The notes beneath the pieces were generated by a model. That model ran no database searches, was not told the origin of the DNA, and saw only the letters and a program-made list of their open reading frames with translations. From an uncultured Nitrosospira sp. (GTDB lineage Bacteria > Nitrospirota > Nitrospiria > Nitrospirales > Nitrospiraceae): a stretch of 33,679 nucleotides of DNA. The stretch spans positions 1 through 33,679 of the forward strand of contig CAADGK010000044.1 in the NCBI GenBank assembly GCA_900696515.1, in the 5' to 3' direction. The translations under genes were made by a program, and so were the position numbers. Below, piece after piece: positions 15,599-25,805 of this stretch (within the stretch, counting starts at the first letter, position 1; every line of letters begins with the position of its first letter).

Positions 15599-16513
15599 AT
15601 GTTGGAGCCGGTTGAAAAAATCTGGATGGACGGGAAGTTCGTGCCCTGGGGAGAGGCGAACGTCCATGTCCTCACCCACTCGTTGCATTATGGTTTGGCG
15701 GCGTTCGAAGGGGTGCGCTGTTATAAAGGCACGTCAGGATCCGCCATTTTCCGACTTCAGGAACATGTCGATCGATTATTCGACTCGGCGCACATCAGCA
15801 TGATGGTCATGCCGTACGATAAGAAGCAGATGACCGAGGCCATCGTGGAAACGGTTCGTGTGAATCGGCTGGATGCCTGTTACATCCGCCCCTTGGTCTT
15901 TATCGGGTACGGGGCGATGGGGGTGCATCCGGGGGATAACCCGATTCGGGTGGCCATTGCTGCGTGGAAGTGGGGGGCCTATTTGGGCGATGACGCCCTT
16001 GCCAATGGGATGCGCGCCTGTGTGTCTTCCTTTACGCGGCACCATGTGAACGTGTCCATGACCAGAGGGAAGATTTCCGGCTATTACGTGAACTCCATTC
16101 TCGCGAAACGACAAGCGAAGGCCGATGGATATGACGAGGCGATCCTTCTCGATCCGGAGGGCTATGTCGCCGAAGGCACCGGTGAGAATGTGTTCATCAT
16201 CCGCCGTGGTGTTCTCAAGACGACGCCCTTGACGTCGGTGCTGGAAGGGATTACGAGGAATTCCGTCATCCAATTGGCGCAAGAGCGGAACATCACGGTC
16301 GTCGAAGAACGGTTTACGCGTGATGAAATGTACATTGCCGATGAAGTGTTCGTGACGGGGACGGCTGCTGAACTGACTCCGGTCAGAGAGATCGACAACC
16401 GCCGTATCGGCGCCGGGATACCAGGGCCGATTACGCGCGCGCTCCAAGACACCTTCTTCTCGATCGTGCGCGGCGAGGACGCCTCGCACCAATCCTGGCT
16501 GACCAAGATCTAG
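15599..16513 (+). CDS. ilvE: Branched-chain amino acid aminotransferase
   Basis: PLP enzyme of fold type IV, performing the last transamination in leucine, isoleucine and valine synthesis. The 304 residues include KIWMDGKFVPWGEANVHVLT, HYGLAAFEGVRCY, the cofactor lysine Lys158 in RGKISGYYVNS, the EGTGENVF phosphate-binding loop, and ADEVFVTGTAAELTPV. These fit IlvE rather than D-amino-acid transaminase or aminodeoxychorismate lyase. ATG at 15599 gives MLEPVEKIWMDG, normal for the family. It stands alone and is convergent with secG; a GC-rich hairpin separates them. Confidence 0.95.
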   Translation: MLEPVEKIWMDGKFVPWGEANVHVLTHSLHYGLAAFEGVRCYKGTSGSAIFRLQEHVDRLFDSAHISMMVMPYDKKQMTEAIVETVRVNRLDACYIRPLVFIGYGAMGVHPGDNPIRVAIAAWKWGAYLGDDALANGMRACVSSFTRHHVNVSMTRGKISGYYVNSILAKRQAKADGYDEAILLDPEGYVAEGTGENVFIIRRGVLKTTPLTSVLEGITRNSVIQLAQERNITVVEERFTRDEMYIADEVFVTGTAAELTPVREIDNRRIGAGIPGPITRALQDTFFSIVRGEDASHQSWLTKI

Positions 16514-16540
16514 ACACCGCAGCGGCTCGCAGCCATAGCT

Positions 16541-16569
16541 GCCGGGAGGAGCGAACGCTCCTCACCGGC
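16541..16569. terminator. GC-rich hairpin between convergent ilvE and secG
   Basis: GCCGG-GAGGAGC pairs with GCTCCTC-A-CCGGC around a GAAC loop: 12 bp with one bulged base. It can serve both strands. There is no strong T-run, so termination efficiency is uncertain. Confidence 0.5.
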
Positions 16570-16612
16570 GGGCACAGCGTCGTCCGATGACCCAGGTCGT
16601 TTCCGTGATCGA

Positions 16613-16972
16613 TCAGTGGCCAGTTGAGGGAGAATCAGCTGGGGCGGAGTGAGACTCACCAGCCGGTTGAGCGGGCGGTGCAGCCGTCGGAGCCGCCGAT
16701 TCGCTCTTGTGTTCGAGGTCGATGACGGTCGAGGAGAAGGTGCGTTGCTTTGCCAAGATGGCCAGACTGAGCGACGTCAGCATGAAAATGGCCGCAACGA
16801 ATACGGTCAGCTTACTCAGAAAATTAGCCGGGCCGCGGCTTCCGAACACCGTCTGGCTGGATCCGCCAAACGAGGCACCGATCTCCGCTCCTTTTCCCGA
16901 TTGGAGGAGAATCGCTCCGATCATAAGAAAACAGATGAACACGTGGACGATCACGATTAGCGTGTATAACAT
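16613..16972 (-). CDS. secG: Preprotein translocase subunit SecG
   Basis: Small inner-membrane component of the SecYEG channel, 119 residues. The first helix (MLYTLIVIVHVFICFLMIGA), the conserved cytoplasmic loop ILLQSGKGAEIGASFGGSSQTVFGSRG, and the second helix (LSKLTVFVAAIFMLTSLSLA) are all present. A Pro/Ala/Ser-rich tail of about 35 residues follows. It starts 6 nt after the tpiA stop, the common tpiA-secG order in bacteria. Confidence 0.96.
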   Translation of the reverse strand: MLYTLIVIVHVFICFLMIGAILLQSGKGAEIGASFGGSSQTVFGSRGPANFLSKLTVFVAAIFMLTSLSLAILAKQRTFSSTVIDLEHKSESAAPTAAPPAQPAGESHSAPADSPSTGH

Positions 16973-16978
16973 GAACGT

Positions 16979-17761
16979 TCAGACTCCGATGGATCGAGTA
17001 GTAGAAGCAAGGTTGATGATTGTAGCAAAGGAGCTCACCTCGAGACAAGCGCCTCCGATAAGCGCGCCATCCACCTGGTCCGACGACAAGAGAGAGGTGA
17101 TGTTTTGCGTGGTCACGCTGCCGCCATACAGAATCCTCGTCCGTTCAGCGATGACGGGGGAGGCGGTGGCGGAAAGAACGGCTCGGATCGTCCGGTGCGC
17201 TGCAACGGCCTGTTCAGTGGTTGCCGATCGGCCGGTACCGATCGCCCATATCGGCTCATAAGCGACCGTGAGACTGTCCAGGGTCTCGGTTGCAAACCCG
17301 TCCAGGCTCTCGTGGAGTTGCTGAGCGAGCACCTCGTCGGTTGAACCGGCTTCTCGCTGCGCGAGTGATTCACCGATACAGAGGATCGGGCGGAGCCCAT
17401 GTGCGAAAGCCGCCTGAAGTTTCTTGCGAATTCCGTCACCCCGTTCACCAAAGAGCGTTCGCCGTTCAGAATGGCCAAGAATCACATGGCGGCACCCGAG
17501 GTCTCTCAGCATGGGGGCGGAGATCTCTCCGGTGTAGGCTCCTTTCGGCTCCCAAAACAGATTTTGCGCCCCGAGCTGGATCAAAGATCCTGAACCCAAG
17601 ACCCTGCCGACCGATTCCAATGCCGTAAACGGGGGAGCAACGACCAGCTCCATGCCCGCGGGAACCTTCACCAGCTGCCGGCTGAGTTCGCCGACAAACG
17701 TGGCCGCTTCGGATGCGGTCTTGTTCATCTTCCAATTGCCGACAATGAGCCGTGTACGCAC
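16979..17761 (-). CDS. tpiA: Triose-phosphate isomerase
   Basis: Cytoplasmic glycolytic enzyme interconverting dihydroxyacetone phosphate and glyceraldehyde 3-phosphate. The 260-residue TIM barrel has all catalytic residues: Lys11 in GNWKMNK, His97 in LGHSERR, and Glu169 in AYEPIWAIGTG. The phosphate loop ILYGGSV and a C-terminal GALIGGACLE complete it. The start is GTG at 17761. It lies 39 nt after pgk and 6 nt before secG on the same transcript. Confidence 0.97.
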   Translation of the reverse strand: MRTRLIVGNWKMNKTASEAATFVGELSRQLVKVPAGMELVVAPPFTALESVGRVLGSGSLIQLGAQNLFWEPKGAYTGEISAPMLRDLGCRHVILGHSERRTLFGERGDGIRKKLQAAFAHGLRPILCIGESLAQREAGSTDEVLAQQLHESLDGFATETLDSLTVAYEPIWAIGTGRSATTEQAVAAHRTIRAVLSATASPVIAERTRILYGGSVTTQNITSLLSSDQVDGALIGGACLEVSSFATIINLASTTRSIGV

Positions 17762-17800
17762 AGAATGTCCTGAGAGTGAGATGGTCCTGAGAAACCGTCG

Positions 17801-19000
17801 TCAGTCCTGGCGATCAGGCAAGGCAGCCAGGCCGGGTAACGTTTTGCCTTCAAGCAGTTCCAGCGCGGCGCCACCACCGGTCGAGATGAAGGACATATTC
17901 TCCGACACGCCGGCTCGATGAACGGCGAGAGCCGTTTCACCGCCGCCGACGATCGTCAGGGCGTAGGCATCGGCGATGGCGTGGGCCATGGCCAAGGTCC
18001 CCCTTGCATAAGCGTCGATTTCAAAGACACCCATCGGTCCGTTCCATAGAATGGTCTTGGCGTTTTGGACCGCCTCATTGAAGAGCTTGACGGAAGCCGG
18101 CCCAATATCCAGGGCATACCATCCTTTCGGAATCTCCTGGACGGGGACAATCTTGGTTTCCGCACCGACGTCTCGGCTGGCTGCGACCACGCAGTCGACG
18201 GGGAGATAGAATTTGACTCCGCGTGAGAGGGCATGGTCTTCGATACCTCGCGCAAAATCCAGCATGTCCATTTCGCAGAGCGAGTTGCCGATCTCCATGC
18301 CTTTGGCCTTCAAGAAGGTGAACGCCATGCCGCCGCCGATGATGACCTTGTCGACTTTTTTGCCGAGATTCTCAATGACTCCGATTTTCCCGGACACTTT
18401 GGCTCCGCCCAGAATGGCGGCAAATGGTCGCACGGGATTGGCGACGGCTCCCTCGAGATACTCGATCTCCTTCTTGAGCAAGGCTCCCGCCGCGGCATCT
18501 TTAATGTATTTCGTGATCCCGACGGTCGACGCGTGGGCCCGATGGGCTGCTCCGAACGCATCGTTGATGAACACGTCTCCCAGCGAAGCCAGGGCCTTCG
18601 CGAAGCCGTCGTCGTTTTTCTCTTCGCCGGTATGAAACCGGAGGTTTTCAAGTAAGAGCACATCTCCGTCTTTCATCTTGGCGACCAGCTTCTCGATGGC
18701 CGGTCCCATGCAATCCGGCGCGAAGAGAACTTCTTTCCCGAGCAATCGCCCCAAACGTTTGGCGACAGGGGCGAGGCTGTATTTTGGTTCGAACGCTCCC
18801 TTCGGTCTGCCGAGGTGTGAACAGAGAATGACTTTGGCGCCCTCATCAACGACGCGATTGATCGTGGGCAACGTCGAACGAATGCGGGTGTCGTCGGTAA
18901 TCTGCAACGACTCGTCCAGGGGGACGTTGAAATCCGCCCGAATAATGACCCGTTTGCCACGAAGTTGCACATCATCGATCGTCTTCTTGTGCAAGTTCAC
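17801..19000 (-). CDS. pgk: Phosphoglycerate kinase
   Basis: Glycolytic/gluconeogenic enzyme transferring phosphate between 1,3-bisphosphoglycerate and ADP. The 399 residues include the substrate-binding RADFNVPLD near residue 21, SHLGRPKG near 61, LLENLRFHTGEEKND, the hinge KVSGKIGVIENL, and the nucleotide-binding WNGPMGVFE and GGGETALAV near the C-terminus. FISTGGGAALELLEGKTLPG is the standard ending. The start is GTG at 19000. It lies 91 nt downstream of gap. Confidence 0.97.
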   Translation of the reverse strand: MNLHKKTIDDVQLRGKRVIIRADFNVPLDESLQITDDTRIRSTLPTINRVVDEGAKVILCSHLGRPKGAFEPKYSLAPVAKRLGRLLGKEVLFAPDCMGPAIEKLVAKMKDGDVLLLENLRFHTGEEKNDDGFAKALASLGDVFINDAFGAAHRAHASTVGITKYIKDAAAGALLKKEIEYLEGAVANPVRPFAAILGGAKVSGKIGVIENLGKKVDKVIIGGGMAFTFLKAKGMEIGNSLCEMDMLDFARGIEDHALSRGVKFYLPVDCVVAASRDVGAETKIVPVQEIPKGWYALDIGPASVKLFNEAVQNAKTILWNGPMGVFEIDAYARGTLAMAHAIADAYALTIVGGGETALAVHRAGVSENMSFISTGGGAALELLEGKTLPGLAALPDRQD

Positions 19001-19091
19001 GGAACGCTCCTTGGTGTAGGTTCACTCAACAGTCAAAAAAACGGGACGAGATGAGCGATGGAGCCGGCTCGACCATCCCGGGCGCAGTCGG

Positions 19092-20199
<1,108 letters not shown>

Positions 20200-20340
20200 G
20201 ATAGGAGGACGGGGTGTGTCCCGCGAAAACGATGTGACAATATGCGGGTTTCGAAGTCTTGTCGGTGCTCCGGGAGTTGCTTCCGGTTCTTCCGGAAGGC
20301 TAGAGTTCCGCGGTATGTCGAACCGTAGGATATCCGACCG

Positions 20341-22764
20341 ATGAACCACGCATTGTTTGAGCAAGCGATGCACGCGTTGGAGTGGCCGCGTGTCCTGGAA
20401 TTTCTGGCCCAGCAGGCGCAGTCGGCAATCGGACGCGAGCACTGCCGGTCCCTGTCGCTGGCACGAGACCTGACGGATGTTCGTCACCGCCAACAAGAGA
20501 CGAGCGAGATGGTCGCATGGCTCGAAGGGAGCGATCCGGTTCCGGCGTTGGGCTTCCCGGACATTCGTGACTCATTGAGTCGCGCGTCGAAAGGCGGGGT
20601 CCTCGAGGCCGGTGAGTTGCGGGATTGCGCCGTTGTGCTGGCCATGATGGCCGAGCTGGAACGCTATGCCGAGTCTCACAAGGGCGAGACGCACCGGCTG
20701 GCGCAGGTTCTGGAGCCGCTTCGGACCACGAAGGTCCTGCAAGGAGTGTTACGGGCGATTGAGGAAGCCATCCAACCCGATGGGGCGATGAAAGAGACGG
20801 CCTCGGCGGAGTTGCGCCGCATGACTCATCATGCACAGGGCTTGAAACAGGACATGCGCGACCACCTTGAGCGGATCCTCCATTCACGGCGATATGAAGA
20901 GGTGCTGCAGGAGACCTACTTTGCTCAGCGGGAAGGGCGCTATGTCATACCGGTGAAGGCGGACATGAGGGGGCGAATTCCCGGGATCGTTCACGATGTG
21001 TCCGCGAGCGGAGCGACCGTGTTTCTCGAACCGCGGGAGTTGGTCGAGTTGAACAACTCCATCAAGGTGGCGGATTTGGAAGTGGAACGGGAGGTGCAGC
21101 GGATCTTGCGGGAACTGAGTGCCATGCTCGCATCGAAGGGGGATCTGGTCCGTCAGGGCATGGAGGTGTTGACCCGATGCGATGTCATCCAGGCGAGGGC
21201 CGAGATGAGTCGGCGGCTGACGTGTCATCCTGTCGCCGTGAATGAGTCCGGCCGCGTTATTCTGAAACAGGCCCGGCATCCGCTCCTGCTGCTGGCAAAG
21301 GATCAGGTCGTTGCGAATGATATCGAGCTGGACGAAACGGTTCGGGTGCTGGTGATCTCCGGGCCGAATACGGGCGGGAAGACCGTGACGCTCAAGATCG
21401 TCGGGCTCTTTGCCCTCATGGTCCGCGCGGGACTGCATCTGCCCTGCGCGCCGGAGTCTGAGATGGCGCTCTTCACCGATCTCTATGCCGATATCGGTGA
21501 CGCCCAGGACCTGAGTCGCGACCTCTCCAGCTTTTCCGCGCATATGACGCAGATGATCCGGCTCCTTGCCGAGCGGGCTGCGCCTTCGGCGGCCGACGCC
21601 CTTGTTTCACCGCGGTCGCTGGTGCTGCTCGATGAGCCGGTGACGTCGACGGATCCCCAAGAAGGCGCCGCCTTGGCGGAAGCGCTGCTCTGTCGCTTGG
21701 CGGACCTCAACATGAAAGTCGTGGTCACCACGCATTACGGGGCGCTGAAAGAGCTGGCGCAAACGACTGCTGGATTCGGGAATGCCAGCGTGGAATTCGA
21801 CGTCGAACAGCTGGCGCCGACCTACCGGTTGTTCATGGGCATTCCAGGTGGGTCGTCGGCCTTGGAGATCGCCGTGCGCCTGGGCATGGATGCGCGCCTC
21901 GTGAATGAGGCGAGAAATCGCCTCCATCGCCAGAACCAACGGCTTGACGAATTGATGGCCGACTTGCAGCGCAAGCAGCGCCAGCTTGCCGAGGATCGGG
22001 AACAGACCCAGCGAGCCAGGCAAGAAGCTGAGCAAGCGGCTCGCGAAGCCCAGGCGCTCCGGATGCGACTGGAAGCGGCCGAGCAGGAAGCGCGACGGGG
22101 GCTGAAGAAGAAACTCGGCGAGCAGTTTCAACGGGCTCGCGCCGAGGTGCAAGCGACGGTCGATTCACTCAAACGCGAACAAAAACTCATCAAGGCGAAG
22201 GAGACCAAAGAGCGGTTGCGTGAGTTGGAAACGAAGACTAGACAGGAGCTGACACCACCGAGTGAGCCGATCCCGATGGAACGGCTTGCCGTCGGCGATA
22301 CCGTGGAAATTTCTGGGCTGGGCATGACGGGGACGCTATTGGAACTTCCGCAAGGGAAGAAACGCGTTCGCGTCAAAGTGGGAGAAGGAGAGATCCTGGC
22401 AACGGTTTCGAACCTTGTCGGGATCGCGGGTGAACCACACGAGGGACTGCCGCAACCGACTGCCGCCGCATCGCCCCTTCGCCGGAGTACGACAAGCACG
22501 GGGCTAGGGTTGGACGAGCAGACGGTCGTGGATGTGCGAGGTCAAGCCGTGGATGAGGCGCTGGATCAGGTCGTGGCGGCCTTGGATCGAGCGACGCTCG
22601 ATGGCGCGCCGTTCCTTCGCGTCATTCATGGCCACGGCACCGGCCGGCTCAAGTCCGCCCTCCGAGACTATTTGAAATCATCACCCTATGTGGAGCAATT
22701 CCGTCCCGGCGACCGGGCCGAAGGCGGCGATGGCGTGACGGTGGCGAAGCTGCGCCAAGGGTAA
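20341..22764 (+). CDS. mutS2: Endonuclease MutS2
   Basis: MutS-family ATPase with a C-terminal nuclease domain. It is implicated in suppressing recombination and, in some bacteria, in rescuing collided ribosomes. The 807 residues show the N-terminal lever/clamp region; the ATPase with Walker A GPNTGGKT (341-348), the DIGDAQDLSRDLSSFSAHM block, and Walker B LVLLDEPVTSTDP (about 427-439); and a long Arg/Gln/Glu-rich coiled coil (about 525-640). A KOW-like segment (VGDTVEISGLGMTGTLLELP) and an Smr domain from about residue 729 (VDVRGQAVDEAL, HGHGTGRLKSALRDYL) follow. Full length. Monocistronic and divergent from gap. Confidence 0.96.
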   Translation: MNHALFEQAMHALEWPRVLEFLAQQAQSAIGREHCRSLSLARDLTDVRHRQQETSEMVAWLEGSDPVPALGFPDIRDSLSRASKGGVLEAGELRDCAVVLAMMAELERYAESHKGETHRLAQVLEPLRTTKVLQGVLRAIEEAIQPDGAMKETASAELRRMTHHAQGLKQDMRDHLERILHSRRYEEVLQETYFAQREGRYVIPVKADMRGRIPGIVHDVSASGATVFLEPRELVELNNSIKVADLEVEREVQRILRELSAMLASKGDLVRQGMEVLTRCDVIQARAEMSRRLTCHPVAVNESGRVILKQARHPLLLLAKDQVVANDIELDETVRVLVISGPNTGGKTVTLKIVGLFALMVRAGLHLPCAPESEMALFTDLYADIGDAQDLSRDLSSFSAHMTQMIRLLAERAAPSAADALVSPRSLVLLDEPVTSTDPQEGAALAEALLCRLADLNMKVVVTTHYGALKELAQTTAGFGNASVEFDVEQLAPTYRLFMGIPGGSSALEIAVRLGMDARLVNEARNRLHRQNQRLDELMADLQRKQRQLAEDREQTQRARQEAEQAAREAQALRMRLEAAEQEARRGLKKKLGEQFQRARAEVQATVDSLKREQKLIKAKETKERLRELETKTRQELTPPSEPIPMERLAVGDTVEISGLGMTGTLLELPQGKKRVRVKVGEGEILATVSNLVGIAGEPHEGLPQPTAAASPLRRSTTSTGLGLDEQTVVDVRGQAVDEALDQVVAALDRATLDGAPFLRVIHGHGTGRLKSALRDYLKSSPYVEQFRPGDRAEGGDGVTVAKLRQG

Positions 22765-23011
22765 TTCAGTCAACGGATACGTGCTCCTCTCCCATCCTCC
22801 CGCCATTGACTCGAACAACGATCAACCCCGCGAACAGGAACGCGGGACATGAACGCGCCCATCCGATGCCGGGAAAGCGGCGGTGGGAGCGGTGTGTGGC
22901 CCCTCTACTAAATTTGCAAACGGTCGTGTAGCGTGTAAGGGAGCGGCGAAACAGGTTCCGGCGGCTGGTGCGATGGTTTCGGAGACCATCGAGGCAGGCT
23001 AGGGAGGATGG

Positions 23012-23380
23012 ATGAAGAGCATTCGGCATGGAGGAGGCTCCGGCGCCGTGAACGCGATTGTTCTGATCCTGCTCTCCCTCTCGGGAGTCGCCGGGTGCGC
23101 ATTGCCTGCTGAGAAGAGCGAGCCGGTCTCGTTTGAGCCATCACAGGATCGGCGGACGCTTGCCGGCTATTACCGGGACGAAGCGGCCACGCTCAGGGAA
23201 AAGGCCGCCATGATTGCCGAAAGTGCGGTCCGGTACGAACGTCTCTTTGGCCCCCGGTCGGACTGGGTCAGCGGCGCGCAGCAGCTGTCGCACTACTATG
23301 CCGTCGCGGCTCAGGATCTGGAACGGCGGGCCGAAGCCTACGACCAGGCGGCGGGAATGAAGGGGCAACAGGGCCGGTGA
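23012..23380 (+). CDS. Small lipoprotein of unknown function
   Basis: Protein of 122 residues with a lipoprotein signal: hydrophobic stretch AIVLILLSLSGVAGC with the lipidated Cys at about residue 29. The mature part is short and helical, with charged repeats (YYRDEAATLREKAAMIAESA, YYAVAAQDLERRAEAYDQAA). AGGGAGG ends 4 nt before the ATG. It lies 56 nt upstream of the SPFH lipoprotein gene on the same strand, so the two are probably co-expressed. No known family was recognised. Confidence 0.75.
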   Translation: MKSIRHGGGSGAVNAIVLILLSLSGVAGCALPAEKSEPVSFEPSQDRRTLAGYYRDEAATLREKAAMIAESAVRYERLFGPRSDWVSGAQQLSHYYAVAAQDLERRAEAYDQAAGMKGQQGR

Positions 23381-23436
23381 GCAGCAATACGCATGAAGTG
23401 GACGGGAAATTGATCACGACACACGGAGGAGGACCA

Positions 23437-24294
23437 ATGAAGCGTTCAACTCATTCCCATGCAGTTGTGGCGGCGTTCGCGGCCGTACTCGTGCTGTCCG
23501 GTTGCGGGACGACCGTCGACCAAGGGAAGCGCGGGCTTCGCTGGAATCCCTTATCGGGCGGACTCATGAAAGAGTCCCTCAAGGAAGGATTCTACTTCCG
23601 CGCGCCATGGAATGATGTGGTGAAATATGATGTGCGGTATCAGAGCTTCACGGAGAAGGTCGACGCCCTGACCGCCGACGACCTGTCGGTGACGTTGCAT
23701 GCCGCGATCACGATGCGTCCGATGGCGGAGGAAATCTATTTCCTCGCGCAGGAGGTGGGACACAATTGGTATCACCAGCTCGTCAGGCCGCAGTTTCTCT
23801 CGGCCGTTCGGGGAGTGGTGGCGCAGTACACGATGGTCACCTTGCCGGAACGGAGCAGCGAAATCGGGAACAAGATCGAAGCCGTGATGGTCGAATCGCT
23901 CAAGGGGCGGCATTTGGATGTGTACAGCGTGGCGTTGTCCGAGATCGAATTTCCCCAGATGGTCTTGAAAGCCATTGAGCAAAAACAGGCCAAGGAGCAG
24001 GAAAAAGAACAAAAGGAGTTCGAGCTGGTGATCGCGCAACGCAATGCCGAGATCGCCAGAATTCAAGCCAAAGGCGAAGGCGATGCCCTGCAAATCCGCG
24101 CCGAAGGCGAAAGCGAGAGCGTGCGTATCCGCGCGAAGGGGCAATCGCAAGCGCAGGAGATTATCACCAGGACACTCACGCCGGAGTACCTGAAATTCAA
24201 GTTGTACGAGAATCCGAACACGAAGACGATCATCGTGCCGGAAAAGTCGACTGTGCCGATCATCGTGAACCCTGGCACCGACCATTCGCGGTGA
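23437..24294 (+). CDS. SPFH/band-7 (prohibitin-like) lipoprotein
   Basis: Protein of 285 residues of the stomatin/prohibitin/flotillin superfamily. The frame is open from 23377, but ATG at 23437 follows GGAGGAGG and gives a lipoprotein signal peptide (AVVAAFAAVLVLSGC) with Cys at about residue 24. The SPFH domain follows (GFYFRAPWNDVVKYDVRYQS, VTLHAAITMRP, LVRPQFLSAVRGVVAQYT). A long charged coiled coil (KAIEQKQAKEQEKEQKEFEL) with AEGESESVRIRAKGQ repeats comes next, and a short beta tail ends in VPIIVNPG. Most SPFH proteins use an N-terminal membrane helix; a lipid anchor would place this one in the periplasm, on the outer or inner membrane. It probably forms ring-like assemblies; no partner is known. 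Confidence 0.88.
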   Translation: MKRSTHSHAVVAAFAAVLVLSGCGTTVDQGKRGLRWNPLSGGLMKESLKEGFYFRAPWNDVVKYDVRYQSFTEKVDALTADDLSVTLHAAITMRPMAEEIYFLAQEVGHNWYHQLVRPQFLSAVRGVVAQYTMVTLPERSSEIGNKIEAVMVESLKGRHLDVYSVALSEIEFPQMVLKAIEQKQAKEQEKEQKEFELVIAQRNAEIARIQAKGEGDALQIRAEGESESVRIRAKGQSQAQEIITRTLTPEYLKFKLYENPNTKTIIVPEKSTVPIIVNPGTDHSR

Positions 24295-24424
24295 CGGCGG
24301 GGGGCGGCCGCTCACGCCCGCAGGCCGTCTGTGCCGTGACCAGACGCCGAGTCGCCGGCGACGCGGGATGAGCGTCGGGCATGGCGCGGATGGTCTGAAC
24401 CACGCGGATTCGCGCCGCCCGTGG

Positions 24425-24940
24425 TTAGTCGACGTCTTCCCGCTCGGTCCAGAAGGGGTCGAGCGTCACGGCGGTCGGTTCCTGCAGGGAGGGATCCTCT
24501 TCACCCGTGTCGGTGAGGGCCGATTCGATCGGTGCCGCACCGGCCGTGGCCGCTCCTCCGTCCACCGGTTGATCTGCGACGCGCGCCTCCGGGCCGGTGC
24601 GTGGCTCGGGAGTCACACTCGGACCGGTGGCAACCGGCACGGGCATACGTCCCGCTGATTCTCTCGCCACCTGAGCCGGCTGGTCTTGCGGGAGCCGGTC
24701 GCCGAAGCTGAAGCGAAATCCTTCCAAACTTACACGACGCTCCTGGGCCTGACCGGCCCATGGCAGATTGGCGACTGCGCCGGGCGGTGCGGTCGTCCCT
24801 GTCTTGTGCGCCGGGGTGGAATCGGAGGCGGATGATCCGCAGGCGACCGGCCCGGTCAACAGGGCGCACGCGGCAGCCACAAGGCCCAATCGCCTGCTCT
24901 CCGCATAGAACAGCTGAGAGACCGGAGTTCCCGTCGTCAT
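24425..24940 (-). CDS. Putative proline/alanine-rich lipoprotein
   Basis: The frame is open to 25027. I chose ATG at 24940 because it yields a positive N-terminal region (ESRRLG), a hydrophobic stretch (LVAAACALLTGPVAC) and a lipidation Cys at about residue 34. The 171-residue product continues as a low-complexity Ser/Pro/Ala/Thr/Glu-rich chain that looks disordered, ending acidic (WTEREDVD). No family was recognised and the start lacks a clear Shine-Dalgarno. Convergent with the SPFH gene. A real gene is likely but not certain. Confidence 0.5.
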   Translation of the reverse strand: MTTGTPVSQLFYAESRRLGLVAAACALLTGPVACGSSASDSTPAHKTGTTAPPGAVANLPWAGQAQERRVSLEGFRFSFGDRLPQDQPAQVARESAGRMPVPVATGPSVTPEPRTGPEARVADQPVDGGAATAGAAPIESALTDTGEEDPSLQEPTAVTLDPFWTEREDVD

Positions 24941-25805
24941 GATCACGAAATTCCACTCGTCCGCCGGCATCGTGCGAGCGGTCGTCCGGATGTCCTCACG
25001 AGCGTGGAATGTGATGGAGAGCCACAACTATGCGCCGCTCGTGACGGGCTTTAGTAAACCACATTCGGGAAGACGGCGGCAAGCGACGGATCTCGCCGCC
25101 TGGAGCGGGGAGCGACGCGACTCACGGAATCGTCCGTCTCGCACGTTGCGGCGCGATCGTGCGCGTGTGCGCGATGAAATGATGGTATATTCAGGCGGTT
25201 CGGCCGCATCTCTCGTCGGGCCCTCGCCTTCCCGGCCGTCCGATGTCCGGCTTCCTGCCGTAGGTCCTGCCTGTCCGATCGGCAGGGCGCGATCGTCGGC
25301 GACCAAGACTGAATCCACTTAGATACAGTATCCAAAAGGATGCACTGTTTGAGCCGGAAAACCATGGGGTCTGAAAAATAAATTTTTGGTCCGGCCGGAT
25401 CTGTCGGTTTCTCCATATGTAAGTTGTACTTATGTAACCTATGGCGCGACCGAATTATGTAAGTTGTGCGTACAGCAATATACGCAGATTTCGGGGAGAA
25501 GGGTTGAATACCCGTATGGAAACGTGTACAAGCCCATCCGGTAAATGAGCCATGGCTGCCACATTGCGGGAGAGCCCGCCCACACAGGCCGCTTGCTGTT
25601 CGGGACTCCGCGCGAAGAGCCAAAAGCAAAACAGGGTTCGGTGGTATCCGTCGCACACCAAGCAAGACCATCGTATCAGTGCGACGGTTCTGGAGAGTAA
25701 GGAGGAAGATACGGAAGCGTAGGCGAGAGCGCCACGAGAAAATTCTTAGGCATGTCCGAACAGGGACGTTCGGGCTGTCACACTCAACGGACAAGGAGGT
25801 CCATG
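24941..25805. other. 865-bp stretch without a credible gene
   Basis: Open frames here (for example 25028-25318 minus, 25051-25794 minus and 25455-25661 minus) have no recognisable protein character or ribosome-binding site. The part after 25320 is noticeably more A/T-rich than the flanks and holds the repeats listed at 25416-25467. The end carries the peroxidase gene's Shine-Dalgarno (AAGGAGG, 25793-25799). It is a probable regulatory region or boundary between the housekeeping block and the surface-protein block. Confidence 0.6.
25416..25467. repeat. TATGTAAGTTGT direct repeats with inner palindrome
   Basis: TATGTAAGTTGT occurs at 25416-25427 and again at 25456-25467, exactly 40 bp apart. 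A third partial copy, TATGTAA, is at 25431. The first copy forms a palindrome TAAGT-TGT-ACTTA (25420-25432). Two helical turns times two and the dyad symmetry suggest binding sites of a dimeric regulator. The nearest downstream gene is the di-heme peroxidase. Confidence 0.5.

Noticed and set aside
25615-25680. AAAGCAAAAC...GGTATCCGTCGCAC stretch reminiscent of a cyclic-di-GMP-I riboswitch
   Set aside because: The conserved core and the two helices of the GEMM fold could not be assembled; the resemblance is limited to a few bases.
25028-25794. Open frames in the gene-free stretch (25028-25318, 25051-25794 and 25455-25661, all minus)
   Set aside because: Arg/Ser/Pro-rich shadow-like composition, no Shine-Dalgarno, and no domain or signal peptide.
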